A DNA stretch of 48,476 nucleotides from Actinomycetota bacterium (GTDB taxonomy: Bacteria > Actinomycetota > Acidimicrobiia > Acidimicrobiales > Ilumatobacteraceae). Below the pieces are notes generated by a model. It was given only the letters and a program-made list of their open reading frames with translations. It had not been told where the DNA came from and did not search any database. Made by a program: the position numbers and the translations under genes. Every line of letters starts with the position of its first letter. Positions within the stretch are counted from its first letter, which is position 1. The stretch is taken from NCBI GenBank assembly GCA_030645675.1, contig JAUSLQ010000189.1, positions 1 through 48,476 on the forward strand, given 5' to 3'. This document shows, piece after piece, positions 15,286 to 24,184 of this stretch.

Positions 15286-16836
15286 GTGGAAGGCGCCTTG
15301 GGCGTCCGGCCAGGAGCGCTGGTGCTGGTCACGGGGGCCAGCGGCTACATCGGCGGTCGATTGGTGACGGTGCTGCTCGAGCGCGGCTACCGAGTGCGGT
15401 GCTTGGTCCGCACCCCTGCAAAGGTGCTCTCTGCGCCGTGGCGCCCATCGGTCGAGATCGTGCACGGCGATGTCGGCGGCGACCTGAGCACGGCCATGGC
15501 AGGCGTGGAGGCGGCGTTCTATCTGGTGCACTCGATCGGCTCATCGGCCGAATGGGCCGAGCACGACCGTGCAGTTGCCGAGAACTTCCGGCACGCGGCC
15601 GAGGAGGCGCGGGTTCGCCGCATCGTCTACTTGGGCGGGCTCGGCGACCATTCGTCGGGTGAGCTCAGCGAACACTTGGCGAGCCGTCAGGAGGTCGGGG
15701 CCGAGCTCGCCAAGGGTTCGGTGCCGGTGGTCGAGCTCCGAGCCGCAGTCGTCATCGGGTCGGGCTCGGCGAGCTTCGAGATGCTGCGATACCTCGTGGA
15801 AGTCCTTCCGGCGATGGTCACGCCGCGCTGGGTCGACACGAAGTGCCAGCCGGTCGCCGTGCGCGACGTCCTGCACTTCCTCGTCGAGTCGTTGACCGCA
15901 GATGTCACTCACCGAGTGCTCGACGTGGGCGGGCCCGAGGTCCTGACGTATCGCGAGATGATGGCTCGGTATGCGGAGGTCGCCGGTCTGCGACGCCGGG
16001 TCGTCGTACCGGTGCCGTTCCTCACGCCTGGCCTGTCGTCGCGATGGATCGGCCTTGTCACGCCGATCCCACCGATGCTCGCTCGGCCGCTGATCCAGAG
16101 CCTCGTGAACGATGTGGTCGTCACTGGCGATGCTGCGGTCGACGCGATGCCGATCGACCAGCTCAGCTATCGCAAAGCGGTGGAACTGGCTCTGGGCCAT
16201 TCGATCAGTGGCGACGTGCCGACGAGTTGGGCGCACGCCGAGCTGGGCGGGCGCCCACCTGCCGAGCCGCAGCCCACCGACCCCGCCTGGTCCGGAGGCA
16301 CGGTCAACCTCGATCGGCGCGAGCGGCACGTCGCAGCGCTGCCGGACGAGCTGTTCCAGGTGCTCTGCTCCATCGGCGGCCGGCACGGCTGGTATGCAGG
16401 CGACTGGTTGTGGAGCCTGCGCGGCGTGCTCGACTCGCTGGTCGGCGGGGTCGGCATGCGACGAGGACGCCTTCATCCGCGTCAGTTGTCCGTCGGTGAT
16501 CCAGTCGACTTCTGGCGCGTCGAGTCCATCGCCCCCGACAGCCTGCTGCGTTTGCGCGCCGAGATGCGCCTTCCCGGAGACGCCTGGCTGCAATGGCAGA
16601 TAGAACCCGACGGCGCCGGTGCAACCATCACCCAGACGGCACGATTCCACCCGCGCGGGCTCCTCGGTCGCCTGTACTGGATCGCGGTCGCGCCCTTCCA
16701 CCGATTGATCTTCCCAGGGCTCCTTGCTGGTATCTGTGCCGATGCCGAGCGGCTGCACGCCTTCGTCGAGCCCGGTCACGCTCATTGCTGTGCAGCTGAC
16801 GAGCATGGGCGGGGACCGTCGTGGAGGAACGAGTAG
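15286..16836 (+). CDS. SDR/NmrA-like NAD(P)-binding protein with C-terminal DUF2867 domain
   Basis: This protein of about 516 residues has an atypical extended-SDR domain with the dinucleotide motif VTGASGYIGGRL and later VRDVLHFLVE. A C-terminal domain follows (about residues 360-510) with WYAGDWLWSLRG and GDPVDFWRVE, the DUF2867 pattern. Such fusions are common in actinobacteria; the substrate is unknown. The start is uncertain. GTG 15286 has a GAGG ribosome site and gives the expected short lead before the Rossmann motif, while GTG 15193 and ATG 15136 are in frame upstream and would add a Pro-Asn repeat tail. It overlaps the next gene by 55 bp, tail to tail. Confidence 0.85.
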   Translation: MEGALGVRPGALVLVTGASGYIGGRLVTVLLERGYRVRCLVRTPAKVLSAPWRPSVEIVHGDVGGDLSTAMAGVEAAFYLVHSIGSSAEWAEHDRAVAENFRHAAEEARVRRIVYLGGLGDHSSGELSEHLASRQEVGAELAKGSVPVVELRAAVVIGSGSASFEMLRYLVEVLPAMVTPRWVDTKCQPVAVRDVLHFLVESLTADVTHRVLDVGGPEVLTYREMMARYAEVAGLRRRVVVPVPFLTPGLSSRWIGLVTPIPPMLARPLIQSLVNDVVVTGDAAVDAMPIDQLSYRKAVELALGHSISGDVPTSWAHAELGGRPPAEPQPTDPAWSGGTVNLDRRERHVAALPDELFQVLCSIGGRHGWYAGDWLWSLRGVLDSLVGGVGMRRGRLHPRQLSVGDPVDFWRVESIAPDSLLRLRAEMRLPGDAWLQWQIEPDGAGATITQTARFHPRGLLGRLYWIAVAPFHRLIFPGLLAGICADAERLHAFVEPGHAHCCAADEHGRGPSWRNE

Positions 16837-18254
16837 TCCTCGAGGACCTGACACGCATGCCGTGCCTGTTCGAAGATGTCCCCGAGCGAAGCCCTGGTCG
16901 TCGCGTCGGCCATCAGCTCGTCGAAGTCGGTCCCGTCGGCTTCGGCGACCGCTGCGAGGAGGTCCTCCTTGCTGGCGACGAACTGGGTGAGGAGCTTGAC
17001 GTAGTCGGCATGTGCCTCGCCCAGCGAGGGCGGGGGCTCGAGACGCTCGAGGTCCGCGACCAGCGCAGCGATGGCCGCGAAGACCTCGGCGACGAAGGCG
17101 GCGGCCACGGCATGCGGGTCGCCTTCGGCTCGTGAGACGGTGTCGTAGGCGTGAGCGAGCGTGGCGTTGGAGCGGGAGTCGATGCCTGCCAAGGTCACCA
17201 TGTAGTCCAGTTCAGCCGGGGTGAGCGGCACGACGTCCGGCAAGGTGCCACCGTTGAGCATGCGGAGGAACTCCTGTGCTGCGGCGTCGGCGTCGGCGTT
17301 GACAGCGACTGCCACGGCGACTCCGTCGGGGTCGCGCACGATGGCACCGTTGTCGTCGATCCTGACCGTCATCGTCTGCGAGATGACGAGATCCGGGTTG
17401 ACGGCGGTCATGGCGGCGAGTTCGTCCCAGAGGTAGAAGCCGGCGAGAGTCGGGCGGGAGGTGGCCATCTGGTGCACGGTTCGCGCTGCCGGTCCATCGA
17501 GCGTGGCCAGTCGGCGCAGGAGGCGTTCGGTCCACGGGAGGTGGTTCGTGGCGTCGAGCGGTACGAAGGTCACCGGTACGCCGGATGCGAGCACACGGCG
17601 GGCGGACTCGGGGTCGATGTAGATGTTCCACTCCGCGGCGGGTGATGCCTCGACGTTGCCGGGAACGGTGACCGCGCCGCCCATGATCACGATCCTCTCG
17701 ATCTGGCCGGCGAGCTCGGGATGCGCGGCCAGGACCACACCGAGGTTGGTCAACGGGCCGACCGTAACCAGGGTGATCGGGGTCGTCGCCGCGACGAGTG
17801 TGTCGGTGAGGAGCTGCTCGGCGTCACGGACCGGTTCGGGCTCGACCGCGGGCAGCATCTCGGTACCCCAATCGTTGACCTCTGAGCGCCACTCCTCGGG
17901 CCAGTCACGATCACCGATCAGCGGGGTGTTCCGCCCGCAACCAACCGGCACGTCAATGCGGTCGGCGACCGCGAGCAGCGCCCGGGTGGTACGCGTTCCT
18001 GGTTCACAGTCCGCTTCGCCGGTGCCGGGGAGGGTGACGGCGAGCAGGTCGACCGCCGGGTTGGACGCCAGGTACAGCAATGCACCGGCGTCGGAGAGGG
18101 TCGGGCTGTAGTCGAGCAGCACCCGCAACCGCTTCGGCGAGGCGGGATCCACCGTGTCGCCGTTGCTCGCACAGCCCACGATCGCCGGGCTGAGCAGCGA
18201 ACTGGCAACAACGAGGGACCATGCCCGGGTGACGATCCCTCTGGTGATGCTCAT
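16782..18254 (-). CDS. Nucleoside-hydrolase-like lipoprotein with helical C-terminal extension
   Basis: This 490-residue exported protein has a lipobox IVGC with Cys28. It has the inosine-uridine nucleoside hydrolase fold: LTLVTVGPLTNLGVVLAAHP, IERIVIMGGAVTVPGN and EWNIYIDPESARRVL are clear family motifs. The normally invariant N-terminal DxDxGxDD calcium cluster is replaced by LLDYSPTLSDAGALL, so several acidic ligands are missing. A helical extension (about residues 370-490) follows the catalytic domain. GTG 18233 is an alternative start behind AGAGGG. An ECF-type promoter motif ends six bases before the ATG, suggesting a leaderless transcript under the neighbouring sigma factor. Confidence 0.85.
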   Translation of the reverse strand: MSITRGIVTRAWSLVVASSLLSPAIVGCASNGDTVDPASPKRLRVLLDYSPTLSDAGALLYLASNPAVDLLAVTLPGTGEADCEPGTRTTRALLAVADRIDVPVGCGRNTPLIGDRDWPEEWRSEVNDWGTEMLPAVEPEPVRDAEQLLTDTLVAATTPITLVTVGPLTNLGVVLAAHPELAGQIERIVIMGGAVTVPGNVEASPAAEWNIYIDPESARRVLASGVPVTFVPLDATNHLPWTERLLRRLATLDGPAARTVHQMATSRPTLAGFYLWDELAAMTAVNPDLVISQTMTVRIDDNGAIVRDPDGVAVAVAVNADADAAAQEFLRMLNGGTLPDVVPLTPAELDYMVTLAGIDSRSNATLAHAYDTVSRAEGDPHAVAAAFVAEVFAAIAALVADLERLEPPPSLGEAHADYVKLLTQFVASKEDLLAAVAEADGTDFDELMADATTRASLGDIFEQARHACQVLEDYSFLHDGPRPCSSAAQQ

Positions 18255-18259
18255 CGCCT

Positions 18260-18291
18260 GACAGACGAATGACGACGTCTGTCAGGTGACG
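18260..18291 (-). promoter_or_regulatory. ECF promoter motif (third copy) before the nucleoside-hydrolase-like gene
   Basis: On the minus strand CGTCACCTG (18291-18283), 14 bp, then TCGTCTGTC (18268-18260). The second box is identical to those before sodC and the sigma gene, the first matches 7 of 9, and the spacing is the same. The predicted start is near 18254. Confidence 0.6.
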
Positions 18292-18352
18292 TAGCTGATC
18301 GAGTCGTCGCGCGACCGACGCACCGGTTCGCCCGCGAGCGAGAGTCGCGTGG

Positions 18353-19069
18353 CTACGACGCTGGGTCCGCTGGGAGTGCGCCGGGCGCAGGTTCGATTCG
18401 CAGGATCCACGTTCCCGGGCCGAGGGGCGGCACCGACATCGACGGTGGCATGCCCGCTGCGGGTGCGACACCCGACTCGTCGAGCCGCTTGTTGCTGGAG
18501 AGCAGGCGGCCGATGACCGGCAACGCGATGACGTTCGCTGCGTGCAGGACTCCCATGATCAACAAGATGCCGCCGATGCGGGCCGCCTCGTGCTGGAGCT
18601 GCTCGCCGGTCGATCTGCGCCAACTCGCGTGTTCGACGAAGGTGACGGTGAACAGCACGAACGCTGCGAAGATCAGGTAGTACGCGACATCGGTGAGCAC
18701 GAGGTAGCTCTTGCCGGTGCGCGGGTTGGCGCGGAACACGTCGGCGGCGTACGAGCGACCGAAGCGTTTGATGAACGGGCCGAGCCCGATGGCGAGCGCG
18801 ACGAGCACGATGTTGGTGATCAGTTCGATGACCCACCACGGCATGACGAACCTCCTGTTGTCGAAATCGGATAGAGCGAGCGCGAGCAATGCGTTGGCGG
18901 CGACGAAGGCGAGAATCCACCGGGCGAGGCGCCATCGGAATCGGCGTCGGGCCTGTTGGTCGTCGAGGCTTCGGGTCACCCGGGCGAACAGGTCGGGGTT
19001 CTCCGACACGGATGTGCGAGCGTCGGCGAACGCGGCGACGAGCAGCTGTTCGACGTCGGTCGTGTTCAC
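18353..19069 (-). CDS. Four-helix membrane protein, putative partner of the ECF sigma factor
   Basis: This 238-residue protein starts at GTG 19069, overlapping the stop of the upstream sigma gene (GTGA). A charged cytoplasmic N-terminus (about residues 1-50, with DARTSVSENPDLFARVTRSL) precedes four hydrophobic helices (about 52-70, 80-103, 125-145 and 168-195) and a Pro-rich C-terminal tail. Coupled membrane proteins downstream of sigma-E-family ECF factors often act as anti-sigma factors, and I infer that role from position and the N-terminal domain. There is no zinc motif and no known catalytic domain. Confidence 0.7.
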   Translation of the reverse strand: MNTTDVEQLLVAAFADARTSVSENPDLFARVTRSLDDQQARRRFRWRLARWILAFVAANALLALALSDFDNRRFVMPWWVIELITNIVLVALAIGLGPFIKRFGRSYAADVFRANPRTGKSYLVLTDVAYYLIFAAFVLFTVTFVEHASWRRSTGEQLQHEAARIGGILLIMGVLHAANVIALPVIGRLLSSNKRLDESGVAPAAGMPPSMSVPPLGPGTWILRIEPAPGALPADPAS

Positions 19070-19656
19070 GGCTCGGCCAACGACCGGTCGAGCGCAGCCA
19101 TCGCGCGTTGCAGGTGGGTCTTCACCGAGTTCGCCGACAGCCCGAGCGTCGCCGCGATCCGATCGATCGGATACTCCTCGAAGTAGCGCAACGTCACGCA
19201 ATCGCGTTGACGGCCAGGAAGCCGTCGCACCGCGTCGAGGACTCGCGCGTGCTCTTCGGAGCGCACGAGCTGATCGGCCGTGTCGTCACCCACGTCGACA
19301 TCGCGGCCCGTGGTCGCATGATGGCGAAGTGAGACAAGACCCCGTCGGTTGTGGTCTCGAGCGAGGTTCAACACGATCGACCGCAGATACGCGGGCGCTC
19401 TTTCGATCGCGTCGATCCGTCCGGCGTGGCGGGCGAGTCGGAGGAACGCCTCTTGCACGATGTCCTCGGCGGCGTCGCGGTCGTCGACGAACAAGCGGGC
19501 CAAGCGCACCAACGAGCGACCCTCGGTCTCGAACATCCGGACGACGAGTTCCTCGGCCTCGACGGTGATCGTCTCACCCTGCAGCCTTGCCGCGGCGATC
19601 GCCATCAAGAACGGCGGCAGGCTCCGTTCCCGGTGTGGGACGACGACCGTGTGCAC
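19066..19656 (-). CDS. ECF-type RNA polymerase sigma factor
   Basis: This 196-residue ECF sigma factor has region 2 at about residues 43-108, including DDRDAAEDIVQEAFLRLARH and YLRSIVLNLARDHNRR. Region 4 is at about 142-192, including LPGRQRDCVTLRYFEEYPID and IAATLGLSANSVKTHLQRAM. The GTG at 19656 gives the longest form; ATG 19605 is an alternative. It is coupled to a four-helix membrane protein. A promoter-like motif identical to the one before the divergent sodC lies about 145 bp upstream, suggesting autoregulation and control of sodC by this factor. Confidence 0.92.
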   Translation of the reverse strand: MHTVVVPHRERSLPPFLMAIAAARLQGETITVEAEELVVRMFETEGRSLVRLARLFVDDRDAAEDIVQEAFLRLARHAGRIDAIERAPAYLRSIVLNLARDHNRRGLVSLRHHATTGRDVDVGDDTADQLVRSEEHARVLDAVRRLPGRQRDCVTLRYFEEYPIDRIAATLGLSANSVKTHLQRAMAALDRSLAEP

Positions 19657-19800
19657 TTTCGCTCAGCCGTTCACGGTCGGAGGGCGACCTGCTCGCCCAG
19701 GGTTGCACATCCCACCAGAGTGCCAGGCGCGTGAACGTCGAGATGACGAGCACGTCGCCAGAGACCTCGTCGACCCCGCGCTGGACTCTTCGCCATGCCA

Positions 19801-19832
19801 GACAGACGAACGACACCACCAGCCGGGTGACA
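19801..19832 (-). promoter_or_regulatory. ECF promoter motif (copy 1) for the sigma gene
   Basis: On the minus strand TGTCACCCG (19832-19824), 14 bp, then TCGTCTGTC (19809-19801). Both boxes and the spacing are identical to the plus-strand copy before sodC. The predicted transcript has a leader of about 140 nt before the GTG at 19656. Confidence 0.65.
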
Positions 19833-19853
19833 CGAGCACATTCCTTTCTCGCC

Positions 19854-19885
19854 TGTCACCCGCCCGCCGCTCGGCCTCGTCTGTC
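19854..19885 (+). promoter_or_regulatory. ECF promoter motif (copy 2) for sodC
   Basis: TGTCACCCG (19854-19862), 14 bp, then TCGTCTGTC (19877-19885). The predicted transcript begins near 19890, about 24 bases before the sodC ATG, with AAGGAGG between them. Confidence 0.7.
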
Positions 19886-19913
19886 CAGACAACGCCCATC
19901 AAGGAGGCACCCC

Positions 19914-20516
19914 ATGAAACACCGTCTGATCGCCGTCGCTGCCGGCGCGGCGCTCGTCGCCGGGCTCGTCAGCGCGAGTACCGCCGATGCTCGAACCCGC
20001 TCGGCCAGAACCACCCTTGCGACCGCCGACGGCACCCGGATCGGTTCCGTCGAGTTCAGGACCGACGATGGGCACACCGAGGTACGGGTCCGTCTCACGG
20101 GCGCGCCTGGCATCGATGCGTTCCACGGGTTCCACATCCACGCCAACGACGTCACCGCCAACGGTGACGGCTGCGTCGCCGATCCCACCGCCGCACCGTC
20201 AACCTGGTTCGTGTCAGCGGACGGTCACTACAACCCGACTGGGCAGGCCCACTCCCATCATGTCGGTGACATGCCTGTCGTGTACGTGAACGCCGACGGC
20301 AGCGTCGAGACCAGGTTCCGGATCGACAAGATCAACCTCGCCGAACTGAACGGCAAGGTGGTCATCTTGCACGCCGGTGCCGACAACTACGCCAACATCC
20401 CGCTCGGCACCGGCCCGACCCAGTACACGGCGAACTCCACCGACGCGACGAGCGCAACGGCCAAGACCGGCAACGCCGGTGACCGAGTCGCCTGCGGCGT
20501 CATCACGTCACGATGA
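19914..20516 (+). CDS. sodC: Secreted Cu-Zn superoxide dismutase family protein
   Basis: This 200-residue protein has a signal peptide (about residues 1-27). Its Cu-Zn SOD core converts superoxide to oxygen and hydrogen peroxide outside the membrane. Metal ligands are recognisable in GFHIHAND, DGHYNPTG and HSHHVGDMP, and a Cys pair (DGCVAD and RVACGV) can form the structural disulfide. The ATG at 19914 follows AAGGAGG. The late arginine of classical enzymes (GGxRxACG) is represented by GDRVACG. It diverges from the ECF sigma gene and shares its promoter motif, so it is probably in the same extracytoplasmic stress regulon. Confidence 0.92.
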   Translation: MKHRLIAVAAGAALVAGLVSASTADARTRSARTTLATADGTRIGSVEFRTDDGHTEVRVRLTGAPGIDAFHGFHIHANDVTANGDGCVADPTAAPSTWFVSADGHYNPTGQAHSHHVGDMPVVYVNADGSVETRFRIDKINLAELNGKVVILHAGADNYANIPLGTGPTQYTANSTDATSATAKTGNAGDRVACGVITSR

Positions 20517-20579
20517 ACCGCCACGAGAGCGAGCGCTGTCGACTGGTCGATCTCAGCTCGACGATCGGTCCAACATAGG

Positions 20580-21962
20580 GTGATGATGAAGCCATCGACA
20601 CGGCTACCGGGCCCACGTGGAGTCGCACAAGTTCGCCACTTGCGACAGATCTTTCGGAACCCCTCGTCCGCGCTCGACGAGCTCCGCAGCACCTACGGAC
20701 CCGTCTGTGGCCTCGGGTTCGGCCCGGCCCGCCTGGCCATCGTCGGAGATCCCGTGATGTTGCGCGAACTCTTCTCGATGCCATCGGAGCGGTTCAGGTG
20801 GGGCCACAAGTTCAACGTGTTGGGGTTCGTCGTCGGACCCGGCTCGATGATCGTCTCCGACGGCGAGGACCATCGACGCCGCCGCTCCTCGGTCCAGACC
20901 GCGTTCAGCCGCAAACGCTTGAACGGTTGGATCCCGATGATCGTCGACCGAACCGACCACGCGATCGACCACCTGGCCGCCTCCGCCGAACCAGGTGGTC
21001 AGGTCGATCTGACCCCGATCGTGCGAACGCTCGTACTGACGATCGCCGTGCACGCCTTCTTCGGCGAGACCTTCGCCGAACGCAGTGGCGAGATCGCGCG
21101 GCTCTTCGAACGCCCCCAGGCCTACCTCGAGTCCCCCACGATTCGACAGCTCCCTCACCCGCTCCCGTTCACCGCCAGGGCACGGGTCCGTGCCGACCGC
21201 CGGGCGCTCGATGCGATCCTCGACACCGAGATCGCCCAGCGGCGGACAGAACCGACCAGCGATCCACTCGATCTGCTCGCTGCCCTCGCCCACGACAACA
21301 GCCTCTCCGACGCCGAGATCCGCGACCAGGTCGTCACCCTCATCGGCGCCGGCTACGACACCACCGCTGCCGCCATGGCATGGATGCTCTGGCGCAGCAC
21401 GACCACACCGAGCATCTGGTCCCAGCTACGCGCCGAAGCCGACGACGTGTTCGGACCACTCGACCACTCGGCCACCGAGGACGACGCGGCTCCGCCGGAC
21501 CACTCGACGCTCGCCCGCCTCGGATACGCGAACCGCGTCATGCGCGAGAGCCTTCGCCTGCACCCACCAGGAGCGATCTCACCACGCGAGGCCGCGGAAA
21601 GCATCCAGATCGGCGGCCACACCATTCCCAAGGGCACGCTCGTGCTGTGGTCCGCCTACCTCGCCGGACGCGACCCGAACTCCTGGCCGGACCCGCTCGA
21701 GTTCGAGCCCGATCGATTCAGCCATCTCACCCCCGAACAGCAGGCCGTGACCGACCAGGCCTGGGTGCCGTTCGGCCGTGGAGCACGGAACTGCATCGGC
21801 TTCGCCCTGGCCCAGATGGAGCTCACCCTCATCATCGCCCGCCTCGCGCAGCGCCTCGACCTGACACCGCCGACCACCACGATCCCGCGACCCGTCGGCA
21901 TGGTCATCAACCGCCCCACCGGCGGAGCACCCTTCGCCATCACCCCCAGAAGCACCCGCTGA
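20580..21962 (+). CDS. Cytochrome P450
   Basis: This 460-residue cytochrome P450 monooxygenase has the expected landmarks: the I-helix oxygen motif LIGAGYDTTAAAM, the K-helix ExxR in MRESLRLHPPG, and the heme loop FGRGARNCIGFALAQME with the proximal cysteine near residue 405. It lacks an N-terminal membrane anchor, as usual for bacterial enzymes. Starts GTG 20580, ATG 20583 and ATG 20586 are all in frame, with AGGG just upstream. No ferredoxin or reductase gene is adjacent. It is convergent with hypE, and the substrate cannot be inferred. Confidence 0.93.
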   Translation: MMMKPSTRLPGPRGVAQVRHLRQIFRNPSSALDELRSTYGPVCGLGFGPARLAIVGDPVMLRELFSMPSERFRWGHKFNVLGFVVGPGSMIVSDGEDHRRRRSSVQTAFSRKRLNGWIPMIVDRTDHAIDHLAASAEPGGQVDLTPIVRTLVLTIAVHAFFGETFAERSGEIARLFERPQAYLESPTIRQLPHPLPFTARARVRADRRALDAILDTEIAQRRTEPTSDPLDLLAALAHDNSLSDAEIRDQVVTLIGAGYDTTAAAMAWMLWRSTTTPSIWSQLRAEADDVFGPLDHSATEDDAAPPDHSTLARLGYANRVMRESLRLHPPGAISPREAAESIQIGGHTIPKGTLVLWSAYLAGRDPNSWPDPLEFEPDRFSHLTPEQQAVTDQAWVPFGRGARNCIGFALAQMELTLIIARLAQRLDLTPPTTTIPRPVGMVINRPTGGAPFAITPRSTR

Positions 21963-21999
21963 GGGGCGGCGACGCGCCTCCGGCCGGGGCTCAGCGCCG

Positions 22000-23079
22000 T
22001 CAGCAGATGCGGGGGAGCTGCTCGCCCAGTGGGCGATCCACGATCCTCGTCGAGCCGAAACCGGTACGCGCCACGACGACGCCGGCGTGGCCCTCGACGA
22101 CGCGACCGATGACAGTGGATCTGCTGCCGACATCGGTGGCGGCCATCGCGGCCAGTACCTGATCGGCGTGGTCGGGCGCGACGAAGGCGACGAGTTTGCC
22201 TTCGTTTGCCACGTGAATCGGGTCCAGGCCCAGGAAACCGCACGCCGCGCGGACAGCTTCGGGAACCGGCAGTGACCGCTCCTCGAACTCGATGCCCACC
22301 TGAGCGGTCTCGGCGATCTCGCACAGAGAAGCGGCGAGTCCGCCGCGGGTGGGGTCGCGCAACACGTGGATGTCGGCGCACGCGGCGAGCATCGCTGCCA
22401 CCAGATGGTTGAGCGGCGCCGTGTCGGAGCGCAGCTCGGTGCCGAACTCCAGGCCTTCGCGGAGACTGAGCACGGCGATTCCGTGGAGGCCGATCTCACC
22501 GGAGACGATCACCACGTCGCCGGGCCGTGCGCGCTCGGGCCGAATGTCGACGCCGTCGGGCAGCAGGCCGATGCCGGCGGTGTTGATGTACACGCCGTCG
22601 CCGTGGCCGCGCTCGACCACCTTCGTATCGCCGGTGACCAGCTGCACGCCGGCGTTCAGCGCGGCAACACCCATCGACGTGGCGATGCGCCCCAGCACGT
22701 CCATCTCCAGGCCCTCTTCGAGCACGAACCCGGTCGACAACGCGAGCGGCTGCGCCCCGCGCATCGCCAGATCGTTGACCGTTCCGTAGACGGCGAGCTC
22801 ACCGATGTTGCCACCGGGGAAGAACAGCGGCCGCACGACGTACGTATCGGTGGAGAACGCCAACCGGACACCGTTGCCCAGCTCCAGCACGTGGGCGTCG
22901 GTGGGCGTAGCCGTGCGAGCAGCCTCTCCGAAGGCCGGCAGGAACAGGTGTTGCACCAACTCGGCCGACAGCTGCCCCCCGCCACCATGCCCCATCACGA
23001 TGTGGTCCTGATGGCGCAAAGGGAGTGGGCACGACCAGCCCTCGAGGTCGATCGCCGGAGTGGCGTCAGCCTCAGCCAC
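22000..23079 (-). CDS. hypE: Hydrogenase maturation protein HypE (carbamoyl dehydratase)
   Basis: This 359-residue AIR-synthase-like protein ends in PRIC. HypF carbamoylates the C-terminal cysteine, and HypE dehydrates it with ATP to the thiocyanate that supplies the CN ligands of [NiFe]-hydrogenase. Family motifs include [14 protein letters not shown] near the N-terminus, [20 protein letters not shown] and [20 protein letters not shown] 23079 is chosen because it overlaps the hypD stop by 8 bp; an upstream in-frame start at 23142 would lie well inside hypD. It is last in the hypFCDE block. Confidence 0.95.
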   Translation of the reverse strand: MAEADATPAIDLEGWSCPLPLRHQDHIVMGHGGGGQLSAELVQHLFLPAFGEAARTATPTDAHVLELGNGVRLAFSTDTYVVRPLFFPGGNIGELAVYGTVNDLAMRGAQPLALSTGFVLEEGLEMDVLGRIATSMGVAALNAGVQLVTGDTKVVERGHGDGVYINTAGIGLLPDGVDIRPERARPGDVVIVSGEIGLHGIAVLSLREGLEFGTELRSDTAPLNHLVAAMLAACADIHVLRDPTRGGLAASLCEIAETAQVGIEFEERSLPVPEAVRAACGFLGLDPIHVANEGKLVAFVAPDHADQVLAAMAATDVGSRSTVIGRVVEGHAGVVVARTGFGSTRIVDRPLGEQLPRIC

Positions 23080-24184
23080 GACGCACTGCCGCGGGTGGGT
23101 CGAGACGGCGGTACTGGAAGTAGGCGGCGCACGCGCCCTCACTGGAAACCATCGTGGCGCCCATCGGCGTGCGCGGGGTGCACTCCTTGCCGAAGCACTC
23201 GCACTGGTCGGGCTTGAGCACTCCCTGCAGCACGTCGCCGGCCCGGCAGCGCACGGGCTCGCTCACCGACAGCTCACCGACGTCGAAGCGGCGCTCAGCA
23301 TCGAAGGCGGCAAACTCCGACTTCAGCCGCCAACCGCTCATGGGGATCATCCCTATGCCGCGCCACTGGCGGTCGCACGTCTCGAAGACCCGCGCCAGCA
23401 TCTCCTGCGCCGGCTGGTTGCCCTCGGCGCGCACGGCGCGCGGGTAGGCATTCTCCACCTCGGAGCTGCCGGCCTCCAGTTGCAGCACGCACCGGCGGAT
23501 GCCGTCGAGCACGTCGAGAGGCTCGAAGCCGGTGACCACGATCGGCACCGCGTACCGCTCTGCCAAGGGTTCGTACTGCCGCGTGCCCATCACGGTGCAC
23601 ACGTGGCCGGCTGCGAGGAACCCCTGCACCCGCGAGGTCGGGGAAGTCATCAGTGCCTCGATCGCCGGCGGCACGAGCACATGGCTGACGAGCATCGAGA
23701 AGTTCTGCAGGCCCCGCTCGCGCGCCTGGAACACTGCCATCGCGTTGGCCGGGGCGGTGGTCTCGAAACCGACACCGAAAAAGACGACCTCCTTGTCGGG
23801 GTGCTCCTGCGCGAGGTTCACGGCATCGAGCGGTGAGTAGACGACGCGCACGTCGCCACCCTTGGCCTTCACCGAGAACAGGTCGTCGCGGCTACCGGGA
23901 ACGCGCAGCATGTCGCCGAACGAGGTGAACAACACGTTCGGTCGCGCAGCAATGGCCAGCGCCCGGTCGATCATCTCCAGCGGTGTGACGCACACCGGGC
24001 AACCAGGCCCGTGGATCAGCTCCACTCGATCGGTGAGCAACTGGTCGATGCCGTTGCGGATGATGGAGTGCGTCTGGCCGCCGCAGACCTCCATGATCGC
24101 CCACGACTTCGTCGCTGCCGCGTCGATCTGTTCGAAGAGCGAGCGAGCGAGCGCGGGATCGTTGAACTCGTCGAGGTACTTCAC
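23072..24184 (-). CDS. hypD: Hydrogenase maturation protein HypD
   Basis: This 370-residue iron-sulfur protein forms, with HypC, the scaffold on which Fe(CN)2CO is assembled. Conserved motifs include [33 protein letters not shown] and [10 protein letters not shown], which together provide the cluster and active-site cysteines. The family length is normal. The ATG overlaps the hypC stop by 4 bp, and the stop overlaps hypE. All key residues appear intact. Confidence 0.96.
   Translation of the reverse strand: MKYLDEFNDPALARSLFEQIDAAATKSWAIMEVCGGQTHSIIRNGIDQLLTDRVELIHGPGCPVCVTPLEMIDRALAIAARPNVLFTSFGDMLRVPGSRDDLFSVKAKGGDVRVVYSPLDAVNLAQEHPDKEVVFFGVGFETTAPANAMAVFQARERGLQNFSMLVSHVLVPPAIEALMTSPTSRVQGFLAAGHVCTVMGTRQYEPLAERYAVPIVVTGFEPLDVLDGIRRCVLQLEAGSSEVENAYPRAVRAEGNQPAQEMLARVFETCDRQWRGIGMIPMSGWRLKSEFAAFDAERRFDVGELSVSEPVRCRAGDVLQGVLKPDQCECFGKECTPRTPMGATMVSSEGACAAYFQYRRLDPPAAVRRG

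Noticed and set aside
18257-18286. An 11-bp inverted repeat that looks like a terminator of the sigma-membrane protein operon
   Set aside because: Its left arm is part of the ECF promoter motif shared with sodC and the sigma gene, so a promoter explains it better; a dual role cannot be excluded.
19824-19862. A 9-bp inverted repeat with 21-nt centre, first taken as an operator or leader hairpin of sodC
   Set aside because: Its two arms are the -35 boxes of two divergent promoters with identical -10 boxes 14 bp further on each side, which accounts for the symmetry.
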